A stretch of DNA of 64,000 nt. It comes from Acinetobacter defluvii (GTDB lineage Bacteria; Pseudomonadota; Gammaproteobacteria; Pseudomonadales; Moraxellaceae). Shown piece by piece: positions 1 to 9,130 of the stretch. How positions within the stretch are numbered: the stretch's first letter is position 1; every line of letters starts with the position of its first letter. The translations under genes and the position numbers were made by a program. Location: assembly GCF_001704615.3 (NCBI RefSeq), contig NZ_CP029397.2, positions 2,790,001 to 2,854,000 on the forward strand, in the 5' to 3' direction. Below the pieces are notes generated by a model. The model saw only the letters and a list, made by a program, of their open reading frames with translations. It was not told the DNA's origin and ran no database searches.

Positions 1-1
1 C

Positions 2-73
2 AAAAATAGTCAATTGGCACGTAAAAAGGATAAAAATCCTGACATTGAATTTTTACCTCGCCAATTTAAATAA
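2..73 (+). CDS. C-terminal end of an unidentified protein (partial)
   Basis: An open frame runs in from the window edge and ends at TAA 71-73, giving about 23 residues that end in LPRQFK. The reading is basic and hydrophilic, with no motif I can assign. It lies 26 bp before the next gene on the same strand, so it may be the upstream member of that transcription unit. It could also be a chance open frame, since so little is visible. Confidence 0.4.
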   Translation, partial: KNSQLARKKDKNPDIEFLPRQFK

Positions 74-99
74 TTTACAAGGAATGGTTTGAGATCGCG

Positions 100-969
100 A
101 TGATGAGTTTTGATCGTAATACTAAAATTGCATTTTTAGGTATGGGTTTGATGGGCAGCCGCATGGCAACCCGTTTAATCCAAGCAGGCTATCAAGTTGC
201 TGTATGGAATCGTACAGCAAGCGCATGTGAGCCTTTGATTGATTTAGGCGCACATGCGCTTCAACTGGAAAATATTGCAGATTATCCTGTCATTCTAAGC
301 TGTCTTGCAGATGATACTGCTGTACAAAATGTCTTTGATCTTATTGCTGCATATCTCAAACCTGAACAGATAATCGTGGATTTTTCTAGTTTGTCTGTGG
401 ATAAAACCCTTTCACTTGCGGATAAATCTCAACAGTTGGGTGTTACTTGGATTGACTCTCCTGTTTCAGGCGGCACAGTAGGAGCAGAAAATGGCACGTT
501 GGTTATCTTTGCAGGGGGAAATGCTGAAAGCATCAATCGTTTAAGCTTAATCTACAATGTTCTTTCGCAGCGTGTTACACGTATGGGCGACTCAGGCACA
601 GGACAAGCCACTAAAATCTGTAATCAACTGATTGTGGCAGCAAATAGTACGCTGATCGCTGAAGCTGTCGCACTGGCGCAACAAGCGGGTGTGGATACCA
701 CACTACTTGCCCCTGCATTGGCAGGTGGTTTTGCCGACTCTAAACCATTCCAGATTTTAACGCCTCGTATGGCATCACATAATTTCGAACCTGTACAATG
801 GAAAGTGCAAACCTTAGCTAAAGATTTAAACAATGCAGTGGTTTTGGCAGAAAAATTCCAACTTGATATTCCCGTTGCAAAAAAAGCACTTTCGCAATTG
901 CAAGTCCACCAAAACAATGGTTATGCTGATTCAGACTTAGCAACCGTGATCAAACACGTTGAAATTTAA
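100..969 (+). CDS. NAD(P)-dependent beta-hydroxyacid dehydrogenase, probable 2-hydroxy-3-oxopropionate (tartronate semialdehyde) reductase
   Basis: A 289-residue member of the 3-hydroxyisobutyrate dehydrogenase family (GarR/GlxR/MmsB). The N-terminal Rossmann fold opens with the dinucleotide motif GMGLMG (G14, G16, G19). The substrate-binding signature DSPVSGG lies at about 119-125, and the catalytic lysine is K172 in GTGQATK. The length is normal for the family. Adjacent ATGs at 100 and 103 are both possible starts. A hydroxypyruvate isomerase follows 50 bp downstream; the two enzymes act together in glyoxylate/glycerate metabolism, where tartronate semialdehyde is isomerised or reduced to D-glycerate. 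This context favours the tartronate semialdehyde reductase reading over 3-hydroxyisobutyrate dehydrogenase. No glyoxylate carboligase gene is visible in the window. Confidence 0.85.
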   Translation: MMSFDRNTKIAFLGMGLMGSRMATRLIQAGYQVAVWNRTASACEPLIDLGAHALQLENIADYPVILSCLADDTAVQNVFDLIAAYLKPEQIIVDFSSLSVDKTLSLADKSQQLGVTWIDSPVSGGTVGAENGTLVIFAGGNAESINRLSLIYNVLSQRVTRMGDSGTGQATKICNQLIVAANSTLIAEAVALAQQAGVDTTLLAPALAGGFADSKPFQILTPRMASHNFEPVQWKVQTLAKDLNNAVVLAEKFQLDIPVAKKALSQLQVHQNNGYADSDLATVIKHVEI

Positions 970-1019
970 AATAATCGTGTGATTACACCAAAACAATGAG
1001 TGGACATGGAGCAAGAAAT

Positions 1020-1814
1020 ATGGACAAACTCGCAGTAAATCTTTCAATGATTTTTACTGAAGTCCCTTTAATTGAACGGTTTGCTTTAGCACATCAACAT
1101 GGTTTTCAACATGTAGAAATTCAATTTCCTTATGAACTGAGTATTGAAGAAATTCAAACACAGCTTGATCAACACCAACTCAGCCTGTGCCTAATCAATG
1201 TTCCTGCGGGTGATTTGATGCAAGGTGGCAATGGTTTAGCTGGAATTCCTGGCAAAGAGCTTGAATTCCATCAAGCTTTACTCAAAGCGATTGAATATGC
1301 CACTGCACTTAATGTCCCAAGCATCAATATCTTAGCAGGTAAGCAACCTTTGGATGCTGATCTATTACCATGTCTAAATGCTTTATCTAAGAACTTAAAA
1401 CTTGCTTGCCATCTGTGTTCAGAACACAACATTCAACCTGTTTTTGAAATGATTAATGGCACAGATATGCCACGCTTTTTGGTGCAAAACATTGCCCAAG
1501 CGCAAGAGATGCTCGAAGCCGTACAGCATCCTGCACTAAAAATGCAATACGATTGTTATCACATGGCAATGATGGGCGAAAACATTCTCGCAGCTCTTCA
1601 AGAAAATATTGACTGGATTGGGCATATTCAATTTGCAGATTGCCCAGGACGACATGAACCAAATACCGCACAAATCAATTATGCTGAAATTTTCAAATGG
1701 CTTGCACAAAGTTCATACCCAGGTTTTGTTGCTGCTGAATACAAACCACAAGTTGATTCTAATCAATCATTTGCATGGAAAAGCCAATATTTTTCAAATA
1801 ATCATCAAACTTAA
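1020..1814 (+). CDS. hyi: Hydroxypyruvate isomerase family TIM-barrel protein
   Basis: A 264-residue xylose-isomerase-like TIM barrel of the Hyi/OtnI type, which interconverts hydroxypyruvate and tartronate semialdehyde. Two acidic residues fit the metal-binding and catalytic glutamates of the family: E143 in VFEMIN and E240 in AAEYKP. I chose the ATG at 1020 because GGAG (1008-1011) sits 8 nt upstream; the in-frame ATG at 996 has no such site and would add eight residues. It follows the reductase gene on the same strand and probably forms a two-gene unit with it. Confidence 0.85.
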   Translation: MDKLAVNLSMIFTEVPLIERFALAHQHGFQHVEIQFPYELSIEEIQTQLDQHQLSLCLINVPAGDLMQGGNGLAGIPGKELEFHQALLKAIEYATALNVPSINILAGKQPLDADLLPCLNALSKNLKLACHLCSEHNIQPVFEMINGTDMPRFLVQNIAQAQEMLEAVQHPALKMQYDCYHMAMMGENILAALQENIDWIGHIQFADCPGRHEPNTAQINYAEIFKWLAQSSYPGFVAAEYKPQVDSNQSFAWKSQYFSNNHQT

Positions 1815-1915
1815 AACGAAAAATTATCAACACGTGTTGTATGTATAAATTTGAATTTAATTACAAAAAGCGCTATATTAGAGGATGAGTAATTGTCTGG
1901 AAAATATACCTTACT

Positions 1916-2317
1916 ATGAATTTAGAACCATCGCCCAGCGCTTCTAATTCTCTTGAACTTGCAATGAAATCTCACAAACAAGATGTGCAAACTTGCTTAA
2001 AAGTTGTACATGAAGCTCTACTTGATGTAAAAGCCAAAGATATTCTTGAACTTGATGTCAGCACTATTAGCAATGTCGCAGATGCAATTGTCATTGCGAG
2101 CGGTACATCAACCCGTCATGTTAAAGCACTTGCAGACAATGTTGCTGAAGAAGCACGTAAAGCAGGTTTTCGCCCAATTGGAGTCGAAGGCGAACGTGAT
2201 GCTGAATGGATTTTGATTGATCTTGGCATTATCGTTGTTCATGTGATGCTACCAACAGCACGTAAATTCTATGATCTTGAAAGTTTATGGCGCACTACGC
2301 CTGAGCATGTAGCTTAA
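1916..2317 (+). CDS. rsfS: Ribosomal silencing factor RsfS (Iojap family)
   Basis: A 133-residue DUF143/Iojap protein. The family binds uL14 on the 50S subunit and blocks subunit joining in stationary phase or starvation. The conserved core is clear: an ADAIVIASG-type strand, then GVEGERDAEWILIDLG and a VHVMLPTARKFYDLE block near the C-terminus. It has about 20 more N-terminal residues than the shortest homologues, so the start is slightly uncertain. It is probably transcribed on its own, ending in the hairpin at 2341-2372. Confidence 0.95.
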   Translation: MNLEPSPSASNSLELAMKSHKQDVQTCLKVVHEALLDVKAKDILELDVSTISNVADAIVIASGTSTRHVKALADNVAEEARKAGFRPIGVEGERDAEWILIDLGIIVVHVMLPTARKFYDLESLWRTTPEHVA

Positions 2318-2340
2318 ACAATATCAACAAAGTTATATTA

Positions 2341-2372
2341 TAAATAAAGCGATCGCCATGATCGCTTTATTA
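2341..2372. terminator. Bidirectional terminator between rsfS and the Amt gene
   Basis: Arms AATAAAGCGATC and GATCGCTTTATT flank a short GCCAT loop, with A/T runs on both sides. It lies between two convergent genes and ends inside the last codons of the Amt gene. Confidence 0.8.
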
Positions 2373-3581
2373 TTTGATATTGATCAAATTTGAGTGTAAT
2401 ACAATGCGTTTAAAAACAATATACATCAAACCAAAACCTAAAATAAACGTAAATAAAATACCAGAAAGCTGAGCCTCTAAATTTACCCCAATCGGTTTAT
2501 TTTCAAATTGATTCATTAATACAGCTAAGGTTCCCCAAATACCACAACAACCGTGTATCACTACAACATCCACCACACTTCGAATTTTAATCCATGGTTT
2601 AAGCAATCGTGGCAATAGAAACGTTATTATGGCTGCAACAAAACCCACTACAAATGCCATATACCCATTAATCAAACCACAACTTGCTGTAATCGCAACC
2701 AAGCCTCCAAAAATTGCTTTAATTAAAATAGCGCGCTGTAATTGCCGAGGAAATATAATTGCAAAAAACAAGATCGCTGCACAAATACCCAGTAGTACAG
2801 CAACAATATTCATTAAGGTGGTACTGATATCAATACTGATTCCTGTGATAAATGCCACATTCAAACACGACCAAACCAACCACAAAACAAAACCTGCTAG
2901 TGAAAAAATTAACATTTTTTGTTCTTGAAAAATATAATGTGTTTCTTCTGGATATTGCTGATGATGCTGCCAAAATACCACATAGCCAGCCAACACAATC
3001 CAAGCCGCAAAAGAATGAATTACTGTAGCGCCTACATAATCTACAAAACCTAAATCCTTTAACCAATGCCAATTAATAATAATATCTCCCCAAGCAGCAA
3101 TACTCAGGATAGGAAAAATAATCCCTGAGACAAGTAAACCAATCACCCAAAAAACTTTAGAGGAAAGATTAATGGGAATAATTCTGCCTACAATGGTCGT
3201 TATGGTGGAGGACATCAATATATAAAAAATGAAAATTTGCCATTGCCACCCATAAAGCCTTAAATCACCTGCCTGATTGTCATTATCTAAGATGTTAAAA
3301 AACACCAATAAAAAGCAAAAAATGAGATAAAATATATTTCCAACAATGGCTGATAAATAACTTATACCTAAGTTATAGAATGCCTTAGAATTTTTAACAT
3401 AACCACCTTCAATGACTGCAAAACCTATTTGAGCCATTAAAACAAAAAGTGTTCCTAGAATAATTAATGAAAAATCAGAAAAAATATTTAAAGCGTTAAA
3501 CTTTTCGGGTGATACAGTGGTCACCCCATAGCTTTGAGATATGCACAACAATATCACAAGACCAATAATAGATTGCTTCAA
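2370..3581 (-). CDS. Divergent Amt/Rh-family ammonium transporter
   Basis: A 403-residue inner-membrane protein with a cleavable-looking N-terminal signal and about 11 membrane helices, as in AmtB. The pore twin-histidine positions are visible in ATVIHSFAAW and VVIHGCCGIWG, and the DYVGATVIH segment keeps the family's conserved Asp. Other signature blocks are altered: the usual GVGGIWG is GCCGIWG, and the WFGWFGFN-like helix reads WLVWSCLN. No glnK gene is adjacent, unlike the usual glnK-amtB pair, so it may be a specialised paralogue. Its upstream region (3582-3870) is AT-rich, and I saw no clear sigma-54 promoter there. Confidence 0.85.
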   Translation of the reverse strand: MKQSIIGLVILLCISQSYGVTTVSPEKFNALNIFSDFSLIILGTLFVLMAQIGFAVIEGGYVKNSKAFYNLGISYLSAIVGNIFYLIFCFLLVFFNILDNDNQAGDLRLYGWQWQIFIFYILMSSTITTIVGRIIPINLSSKVFWVIGLLVSGIIFPILSIAAWGDIIINWHWLKDLGFVDYVGATVIHSFAAWIVLAGYVVFWQHHQQYPEETHYIFQEQKMLIFSLAGFVLWLVWSCLNVAFITGISIDISTTLMNIVAVLLGICAAILFFAIIFPRQLQRAILIKAIFGGLVAITASCGLINGYMAFVVGFVAAIITFLLPRLLKPWIKIRSVVDVVVIHGCCGIWGTLAVLMNQFENKPIGVNLEAQLSGILFTFILGFGLMYIVFKRIVLHSNLINIK

Positions 3582-3862
3582 AAACTAAACCCCAATACAT
3601 ATACAGACTAATTATCCACGTTAAAATCTCTTTTATATTCCAATTGTTTTTTATTCCCAATCAAAAACTAGATTAATATTTAATTGAAATTTACTTCAGT
3701 TTATCAAATAACTTTTATTTAATTCAATTCTTTCTTTGAATAAGACCTCTTTTATATGGTATTGCTCTCTATAAAATCAATATATAGAATTGGGCAGTAT
3801 TTATTTTGCGTAATTTTATATACTGCTAATAAGTTCTAAAATTTTAAAATAATAAAAAACCA

Positions 3863-3870
3863 CCCGAAGG
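3863..3870. repeat. Target-site duplication, left copy
   Basis: CCCGAAGG directly abuts the left inverted repeat of the IS and is repeated exactly at 5263-5270. Confidence 0.9.
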
Positions 3871-3911
3871 TTAATGCCAGTCAGTTAAGCAAAAAAAGTT
3901 AAAATGCTGTA

Positions 3912-3944
3912 AAAAGAGTGTATGTAAATACGCTCTTTTTTTTA
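3912..3944 (+). promoter_or_regulatory. Stem-loop ending at the transposase start codon
   Basis: AAAAAGAGTGTAT and ATACGCTCTTTTT form a 13-bp stem (one G-U pair) with a GTAA loop. The T run ends directly at the ATG at 3944, leaving no free Shine-Dalgarno. It resembles an intrinsic terminator on the plus strand and would sequester the translation start in any read-through transcript. That is a known way for IS10 and IS50 relatives to insulate transposase from outside promoters. Confidence 0.6.
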
Positions 3945-5248
3945 TGAAATTATCTCAGAATTTAGATATAACATTACAACAAACCTTGCCTTCACTTTCT
4001 CAATTTAGTGAGTTAATTGATTTAAACTGGATTGAAGATTGCTTAAATCAAACAGGTAAAGCATCCATTCGAAAAAGAAAACTTCCTGCTGAACATGTTG
4101 TTTGGTTAGTCATTGGACTTGCTCTATTTCGAAACCAACCAATTTGGTATGTAGTTCAGCAATTACAACTTGTTTTCGGTACAACAGAATACTGTGTACC
4201 TAGTGCATCGGTACAGGCAAGACAGCGCTTAGGTTTAGAACCTATGAGTGCTTTATTTTCAACATTAAGTCAGGCATGGCTTAAAGACTCACAACAACAA
4301 TATAATAACTTTCATGGTCTGTGCGTTTGTGCTGTAGACGGCGTGGTTTGGTCTATGCCTCATACCGAAGAAAACTTTAAGCACTTTGGCTCTTCTAAAG
4401 GGAAAACAGCAGTTGTTCCTTATCCACAAGTTAGAGCAACTTGTCTTGTGAATACCAATACACATGAAATGATCGATGCCCAAATTGGCAGTATGGATCA
4501 AGGTGAATTAACCTTAGCTAGTCAATTAAAAGCACCTGCTCATAGTATTACCTTATTTGATCGTGCTTACTTCTCTGCTGATTTTTTAGTGAGTTGGCAA
4601 TCTCAGGCAGAAGAAAGTCATTGGTTGATGCGTGCAAAAGATAACCTTCGTTATGAAGTTATTCACAATAATGCCGCCCATGACTTTCAGATAAAAATGC
4701 CTGTTTCACCAAGAGCAAAAAAGATCAATCCAGCATTAGGTGATTATTGGGAAGCCCGTTTGCTTGAAGTTGAATATGCAGGAAAAACGAGGCGTTACAT
4801 TACATCATTGACAGATTCTAAAGCGTATCCATTCAAAGACCTTGCGATGCTTTATATGCAGCGTTGGGAAATAGAAATGTGTTATCGAGAAATTAAAAGT
4901 GATTTACAGGATTCAAAGGTTTTAAGAAGTAAGCAACCTGATTTGGTGTATCAAGAATTGTGGGGTGTATTTATAGCTTATAATATTTTGAGACGACAGA
5001 TGAAATTTATCGCCCAACATGCAAATGTCAGTCCTTTAAGGATCAGTTTCCATATTGCATCCATAGGTATTATCAATATCTTAAGACATACGCCTTTAGA
5101 GTCAGCAGGAAACTTACCTAAACATTTAGCACAATTATTTGAACAATCAAAAATATTTGTATTACCTGAAAAAAGGCAGAGAGAATGTTCACGAGTCGTG
5201 AAAATTAAAGCACAAAAATATCCAAGAAAATGCCAGTCAATTTCTTAA
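3944..5248 (+). CDS. IS4-family transposase
   Basis: A 434-residue DDE transposase. D132 (AVDGVVW), D206 (LFDRAYF) and E311 fit the triad. The IS4 signature Y-x2-R-x3-E-x6-K is complete in YMQRWEIEMCYREIK. The N-terminal part has the DUF4372-like/IS4 helical region. The stop codon falls inside the right inverted repeat, which is common in compact IS elements. No frameshift or internal stop is present. Confidence 0.95.
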   Translation: MKLSQNLDITLQQTLPSLSQFSELIDLNWIEDCLNQTGKASIRKRKLPAEHVVWLVIGLALFRNQPIWYVVQQLQLVFGTTEYCVPSASVQARQRLGLEPMSALFSTLSQAWLKDSQQQYNNFHGLCVCAVDGVVWSMPHTEENFKHFGSSKGKTAVVPYPQVRATCLVNTNTHEMIDAQIGSMDQGELTLASQLKAPAHSITLFDRAYFSADFLVSWQSQAEESHWLMRAKDNLRYEVIHNNAAHDFQIKMPVSPRAKKINPALGDYWEARLLEVEYAGKTRRYITSLTDSKAYPFKDLAMLYMQRWEIEMCYREIKSDLQDSKVLRSKQPDLVYQELWGVFIAYNILRRQMKFIAQHANVSPLRISFHIASIGIINILRHTPLESAGNLPKHLAQLFEQSKIFVLPEKRQRECSRVVKIKAQKYPRKCQSIS

Positions 5249-5262
5249 CTGACTGGCATTAA

Positions 5263-5270
5263 CCCGAAGG
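5263..5270. repeat. Target-site duplication, right copy
   Basis: CCCGAAGG abuts the right inverted repeat and matches 3863-3870. It is followed by TGGTTTTTTT, the second half of the disrupted terminator. Confidence 0.9.
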
Positions 5271-5323
5271 TGGTTTTTTTATTTTTCGCTAAGTCTTTTT
5301 AAAGAAGCTTTTACAATATTGAA

Positions 5324-6778
5324 TTAGTGTCCGCCACCATTAATAGCTTTGGTCATATCTTCCACCACTTTCTTCGCATCACCGAAGATCATCATGGTTT
5401 TTTCATTGTAGAACAAATCATTGTCTAAACCAGCATAACCTGTTGCCATAGAGCGTTTGATCACCATAATGGTACGTGCTTTGTGTGCTTCAAGGATCGG
5501 CATCCCATAGATTGGCGAGCTTGGATCATCTTTTGCAGCAGGGTTCACTACGTCGTTCGCACCAATCACAAGTACCACGTCTGTTGCAGGAAAATCTGAG
5601 TTAATCTCATCCATTTCTAGGATGTCTTCATAAGCAACATCAGCTTCAGCTAAAAGTACGTTCATGTGACCAGGCATACGACCAGCAACTGGGTGAATCG
5701 CAAAACGAACTGTTACACCTTGTTCTTTTAAGATTTCACACAATTCTTTTACAGCATTTTGCGCACGACCTTGCGCCATACCATAACCTGGTACGATCAC
5801 AACACTGTCCGCATTTGACATCAAGAAACCAGCATCATCCGCAGAACCTGAACGGTAGTTACGTTGAACTTGTTCGCCTTTGTCAGCAGAAGCAACTGCT
5901 GCACCACCCATTGCACCACCAAACAATACGTTGATGATAGAACGGTTCATCGCTTTACACATGATGTAAGACAGAATCGCACCAGATGAACCTACAAGCG
6001 AACCTGCAACGATCAACATGTTGTTTTCAAGTGTGAAACCAATACCTGCTGCAGCCCAACCCGAGAATGAGTTAAGGAGTGAAACCACAACTGGCATATC
6101 ACCGCCACCCACTGGTGCAATCCAAACCCAACCAAACGCAAGCGCAAGGACAGTCATTGCCCAGAATGCATTCATATTACCAGTCGTGAAGAAGTAAATC
6201 CCACACGCTAGCATTGCAAGAAAAATGATCGCTTGAACTGGCTTAACCCAACCACCTGAAATGGTTTTTGCCCATTTCTTCGCAGCCAATTTACCATAAG
6301 CAAAGACTGATGCCGTGAACGTGATCGCACCCACGAAACAGCCGACAAACAATTCAAATAAATGAACATTGCTCATGTGTGCATGTTGTACGCCTGCTGC
6401 AGTTAAAGCAGCTTCATTTTCAGCAAACAATGCAGTTAATTGGTTGTTATGTAGAATTGCAGCAATCGCAATCAATACTGCAGCCAAACCCACCAATGAG
6501 TGCATCAATGCCACAGTTTCAGGCATTTGTGTCATTGGAACTGTACGAGCACGTGCAATACCGACAACCGCGCCGAGCACCATTGCCCCACCAATCATCC
6601 AAATCACAGGATGTTCTGCAACAAAGAAAGTTGTGATCACAGCAATCGCCATGGCGATCATACCGTAACGGTTACCTGCAATTGCAGTTTTAGGACCTGA
6701 AAGACCACGTAAAGTTAAGATGAAAAGGACAGCACCAATAAGGTAGAACCAATCCGCATATTCTCGAATAAATTCCAT
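5324..6778 (-). CDS. pntB: NAD(P) transhydrogenase subunit beta
   Basis: A 484-residue inner-membrane subunit of the proton-translocating transhydrogenase, which uses the proton gradient to drive NADH + NADP+ to NAD+ + NADPH. About nine membrane helices (domain II) are followed by the soluble NADP-binding domain III. Domain III carries the GYGMAQGRAQ fingerprint and the MPGHMNVLLAEA and VLVIGANDVVNPAA blocks. It is the last gene of a three-gene minus-strand operon and starts 3 bp after the stop of pntAB. Its downstream terminator has been split by the IS4 element. Confidence 0.97.
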   Translation of the reverse strand: MEFIREYADWFYLIGAVLFILTLRGLSGPKTAIAGNRYGMIAMAIAVITTFFVAEHPVIWMIGGAMVLGAVVGIARARTVPMTQMPETVALMHSLVGLAAVLIAIAAILHNNQLTALFAENEAALTAAGVQHAHMSNVHLFELFVGCFVGAITFTASVFAYGKLAAKKWAKTISGGWVKPVQAIIFLAMLACGIYFFTTGNMNAFWAMTVLALAFGWVWIAPVGGGDMPVVVSLLNSFSGWAAAGIGFTLENNMLIVAGSLVGSSGAILSYIMCKAMNRSIINVLFGGAMGGAAVASADKGEQVQRNYRSGSADDAGFLMSNADSVVIVPGYGMAQGRAQNAVKELCEILKEQGVTVRFAIHPVAGRMPGHMNVLLAEADVAYEDILEMDEINSDFPATDVVLVIGANDVVNPAAKDDPSSPIYGMPILEAHKARTIMVIKRSMATGYAGLDNDLFYNEKTMMIFGDAKKVVEDMTKAINGGGH

Positions 6779-6781
6779 AAA

Positions 6782-7102
6782 TTAGCCCTCTTTTTTCTTT
6801 TGCTTAGGCTTGAACATTTCGAGCATACGCGCAGTTACAGCGAAACCACCAAAAATGTTAATACTTGCCAAGAACACTGCAACTGCACCAAGCACACTCA
6901 CAACGTTAATTGATTGGAATTGCACACTTGCATCAACAATACCCGGAATACCGACAGTCTGAATCATCGCACCCACGATAATGATCGAAGACAATGCATT
7001 CGTTACTGCCATCAGTGGTGTATGTAATGCAGGCGTTACCCCCCAAACCACGTAGTAACCAACAAAAATGGCTAAGACGAAAATAGTAATAGTTTCAACC
7101 AT
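6782..7102 (-). CDS. pntAB: NAD(P) transhydrogenase subunit alpha part 2 (membrane domain)
   Basis: A 106-residue protein equal to the membrane C-terminus of E. coli PntA, with about four helices and a basic KPKQKKKEG tail. Splitting of PntA into two polypeptides is common in Acinetobacter and alphaproteobacteria, so this is not a truncation. A GGAGAG ribosome site precedes the start, and the gene sits 11 bp downstream of pntAA. Confidence 0.95.
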   Translation of the reverse strand: MVETITIFVLAIFVGYYVVWGVTPALHTPLMAVTNALSSIIIVGAMIQTVGIPGIVDASVQFQSINVVSVLGAVAVFLASINIFGGFAVTARMLEMFKPKQKKKEG

Positions 7103-7113
7103 GATGACTCTCC

Positions 7114-8241
7114 TTAACCACGCTTGAGCAGTACTTGACCGCCGTGAGTTACTAGAAGTGCTTTTTGAATTTCGTCTTCTTGATTCAATTTAAAGTTTTT
7201 ATCTTGATCAAATAAAGTTTCTACGAAATTAAACACGTTACGTGCATATAGTGCAGATGCTTCTGTAGATACAGTCGCTGGAATATTTGGAATCCCTAAA
7301 ATGGTCACGCCATTTTCAGTTACGACATTTTCACCGCACTTAGAACCTTCAACGTTACCGCCTGTTTCTACTGCCATGTCCAAAATGATTGAACCTGGTT
7401 TCATTTTCGCAACTGTTTCAGCTTTGATTAAACGAGGTGCATCACGACCCGGTAATAGCGCTGTAGTAATCACGATATCTGCATTAGATACAGCTTTATC
7501 GACAATAACTGCTTGGTCTTTAATGTACTGCTCACCCGGCATCCAACCATAACCATTTTTAGCAGCATCAGCAGCTTTTTGCTTTTCTTCGTCAGACATT
7601 GGAACGTCTAACCATTTACCACCTAATGACTCAACTTGGTCACGTGCAGTAGGACGTAAATCTGTTGCTTCAACCACAGCACCTAGACGTTTTGCTGTCG
7701 CAATCGCTTGTAAACCTGCAACACCAACCCCCATGATCACGACACGTGCTGGTTTTACTGTACCCGCAGCAGTCATGAGCATTGGGAACATACGCTGATA
7801 TTCTGCAGCAGCTAAAAGCACAGACTTATAACCTGCAAGGTTCGCTTGAGATGACAATACGTCCATGTTTTGCGCACGTGATAATGTACGTGGCAAAAGC
7901 TCCAATGCAAATGCAGACACCTGTTGTGATGCAAATTGGTCAAGTTCAGGGTTACGATATGGGTCAAACATAGCAACAATCGTTGTGTTTGGCGCAAGCT
8001 TTTGAATCTCCTCACCCTTAGGTGCGCGAACTTTCAAAATTAATTGACTACCTGTGTAGGCATCATCCGTAATTTTGGCACCGACCTGTTCGTAAGCACT
8101 GTCGATATAAGCGGCTCTTACACCTGCTCCACGTTCAATGACTACGTTATGACCAGCGCTGATCAACTTCTTTACTGTCTCAGGTGTAGCAGCTACACGA
8201 CTTTCTCCGACGACAGTTTCGGTTGGGATTCCGATCTGCAT
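7114..8241 (-). CDS. pntAA: NAD(P) transhydrogenase subunit alpha part 1 (NAD-binding domain)
   Basis: A 375-residue soluble domain I, related to alanine dehydrogenase, which binds NAD(H). The N-terminal MQIGIPTE, the Rossmann motif [21 protein letters not shown] and the [15 protein letters not shown] loop are all present. First gene of pntAA-pntAB-pntB. The start is supported by GAGGAA just upstream. A small palindrome (GCATCG/CGATG) lies about 35-50 bp upstream of the start. Confidence 0.97.
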   Translation of the reverse strand: MQIGIPTETVVGESRVAATPETVKKLISAGHNVVIERGAGVRAAYIDSAYEQVGAKITDDAYTGSQLILKVRAPKGEEIQKLAPNTTIVAMFDPYRNPELDQFASQQVSAFALELLPRTLSRAQNMDVLSSQANLAGYKSVLLAAAEYQRMFPMLMTAAGTVKPARVVIMGVGVAGLQAIATAKRLGAVVEATDLRPTARDQVESLGGKWLDVPMSDEEKQKAADAAKNGYGWMPGEQYIKDQAVIVDKAVSNADIVITTALLPGRDAPRLIKAETVAKMKPGSIILDMAVETGGNVEGSKCGENVVTENGVTILGIPNIPATVSTEASALYARNVFNFVETLFDQDKNFKLNQEDEIQKALLVTHGGQVLLKRG

Positions 8242-9130
8242 GAGCGTTCCTCAAGCTAATTTTTCTTCAAGTAAACATCGTATGAACGATGCTTCCCCCT
8301 AGGATGCGTTTTCTTCTAATTTTTGGATTCTAATTGAACTTTTTTAAAATACTACCCAATATTTATTTAATAAATGAGGTTATTTTGAACTCAACATTCA
8401 CTTTTATAAATTAAAGACATACCTGATATTTATTTAGATTGATAATAGTTGGGATATTTAAGGGTGTTTTTTGACCTAAAGGGAAAATATTTAATGATTT
8501 TTCTTTCTTTTTATCTGCTTAAATCATGCTTTAAAAACTCAAATACAAATTAAAATTGGCTGTAACTACATTTATAGCTTAAAAAGCACTCTTTATTGCT
8601 TTTAGATATTTATTTAGAAAACAAGCCATTTATCCTATTTTTTTCTAGAATTAGCTTTTCTGACAATTTTATAGTGTTATTCAAGATATTTTATTGACTT
8701 AATTTCAGGCAAAAACTGTCAATTATGCCAAGTTTTTTCTATTACTTTTTTTAATTTCATTAATAAATAAAAGTACTTGTGCGAAATAAATTAAAATGCC
8801 CTATTTCAGTCCATTTTTAAATAAAAAAATTTTTAACTTTTTTCATTAGCCATTTTGCCAAATGATGACAAAATAGCAATCTCGAAACACTTTGCCATAA
8901 ATTGCACAATTATAGTGCATTTATTATTCAGGCAACTGTTTCTCATCATGATTATTTGATTTAATTCACTTTCAAATGCTCTGTTGATGAAATAAGTGAT
9001 CATTCATTTATTTTTCATTCCATATTTTGATGAGATTGATTCTTTTTTTGCATTTCATCTCTCAGTTCATAAGTTTTATACTTCAACTTAAACATCCGAC
9101 ATACACTCAATTGAGTGGTGAATAAAAGCC
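8242..9130. other. 889-bp gene-free AT-rich region between pntAA and the EamA gene
   Basis: No convincing coding frame on either strand. The divergent promoters of pnt and the EamA transporter must lie in it. The 11-mer ATATTTATTTA occurs three times (8359-8369, 8426-8436, 8606-8616), and in two of these it extends to the identical 14-mer GATATTTATTTAGA. I see no tRNA, IS remnant or strong hairpin. It may hold an unannotated small RNA, or it may be decayed sequence. Confidence 0.6.

Larger units (their letters stand above)
3871..5262 (+). mobile_element. Complete IS4-family insertion sequence (1392 bp)
   Basis: The element is bounded by perfect 19-bp terminal inverted repeats (ttaatgccagtcagttaag at 3871-3889 and its complement ending at 5262). 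It is flanked by an exact 8-bp direct repeat, CCCGAAGG. The ends resemble those of the IS4 type element. It holds one transposase gene with an intact catalytic triad, so it looks complete and potentially active. The unrearranged flanks rejoin into a perfect intrinsic terminator, showing that the insertion hit the loop of that hairpin. Confidence 0.95.

Noticed and set aside
3582-3870. Sigma-54 promoter for the Amt gene
   Set aside because: No GG-N10-GC element of good match was found on the minus strand upstream of the start.
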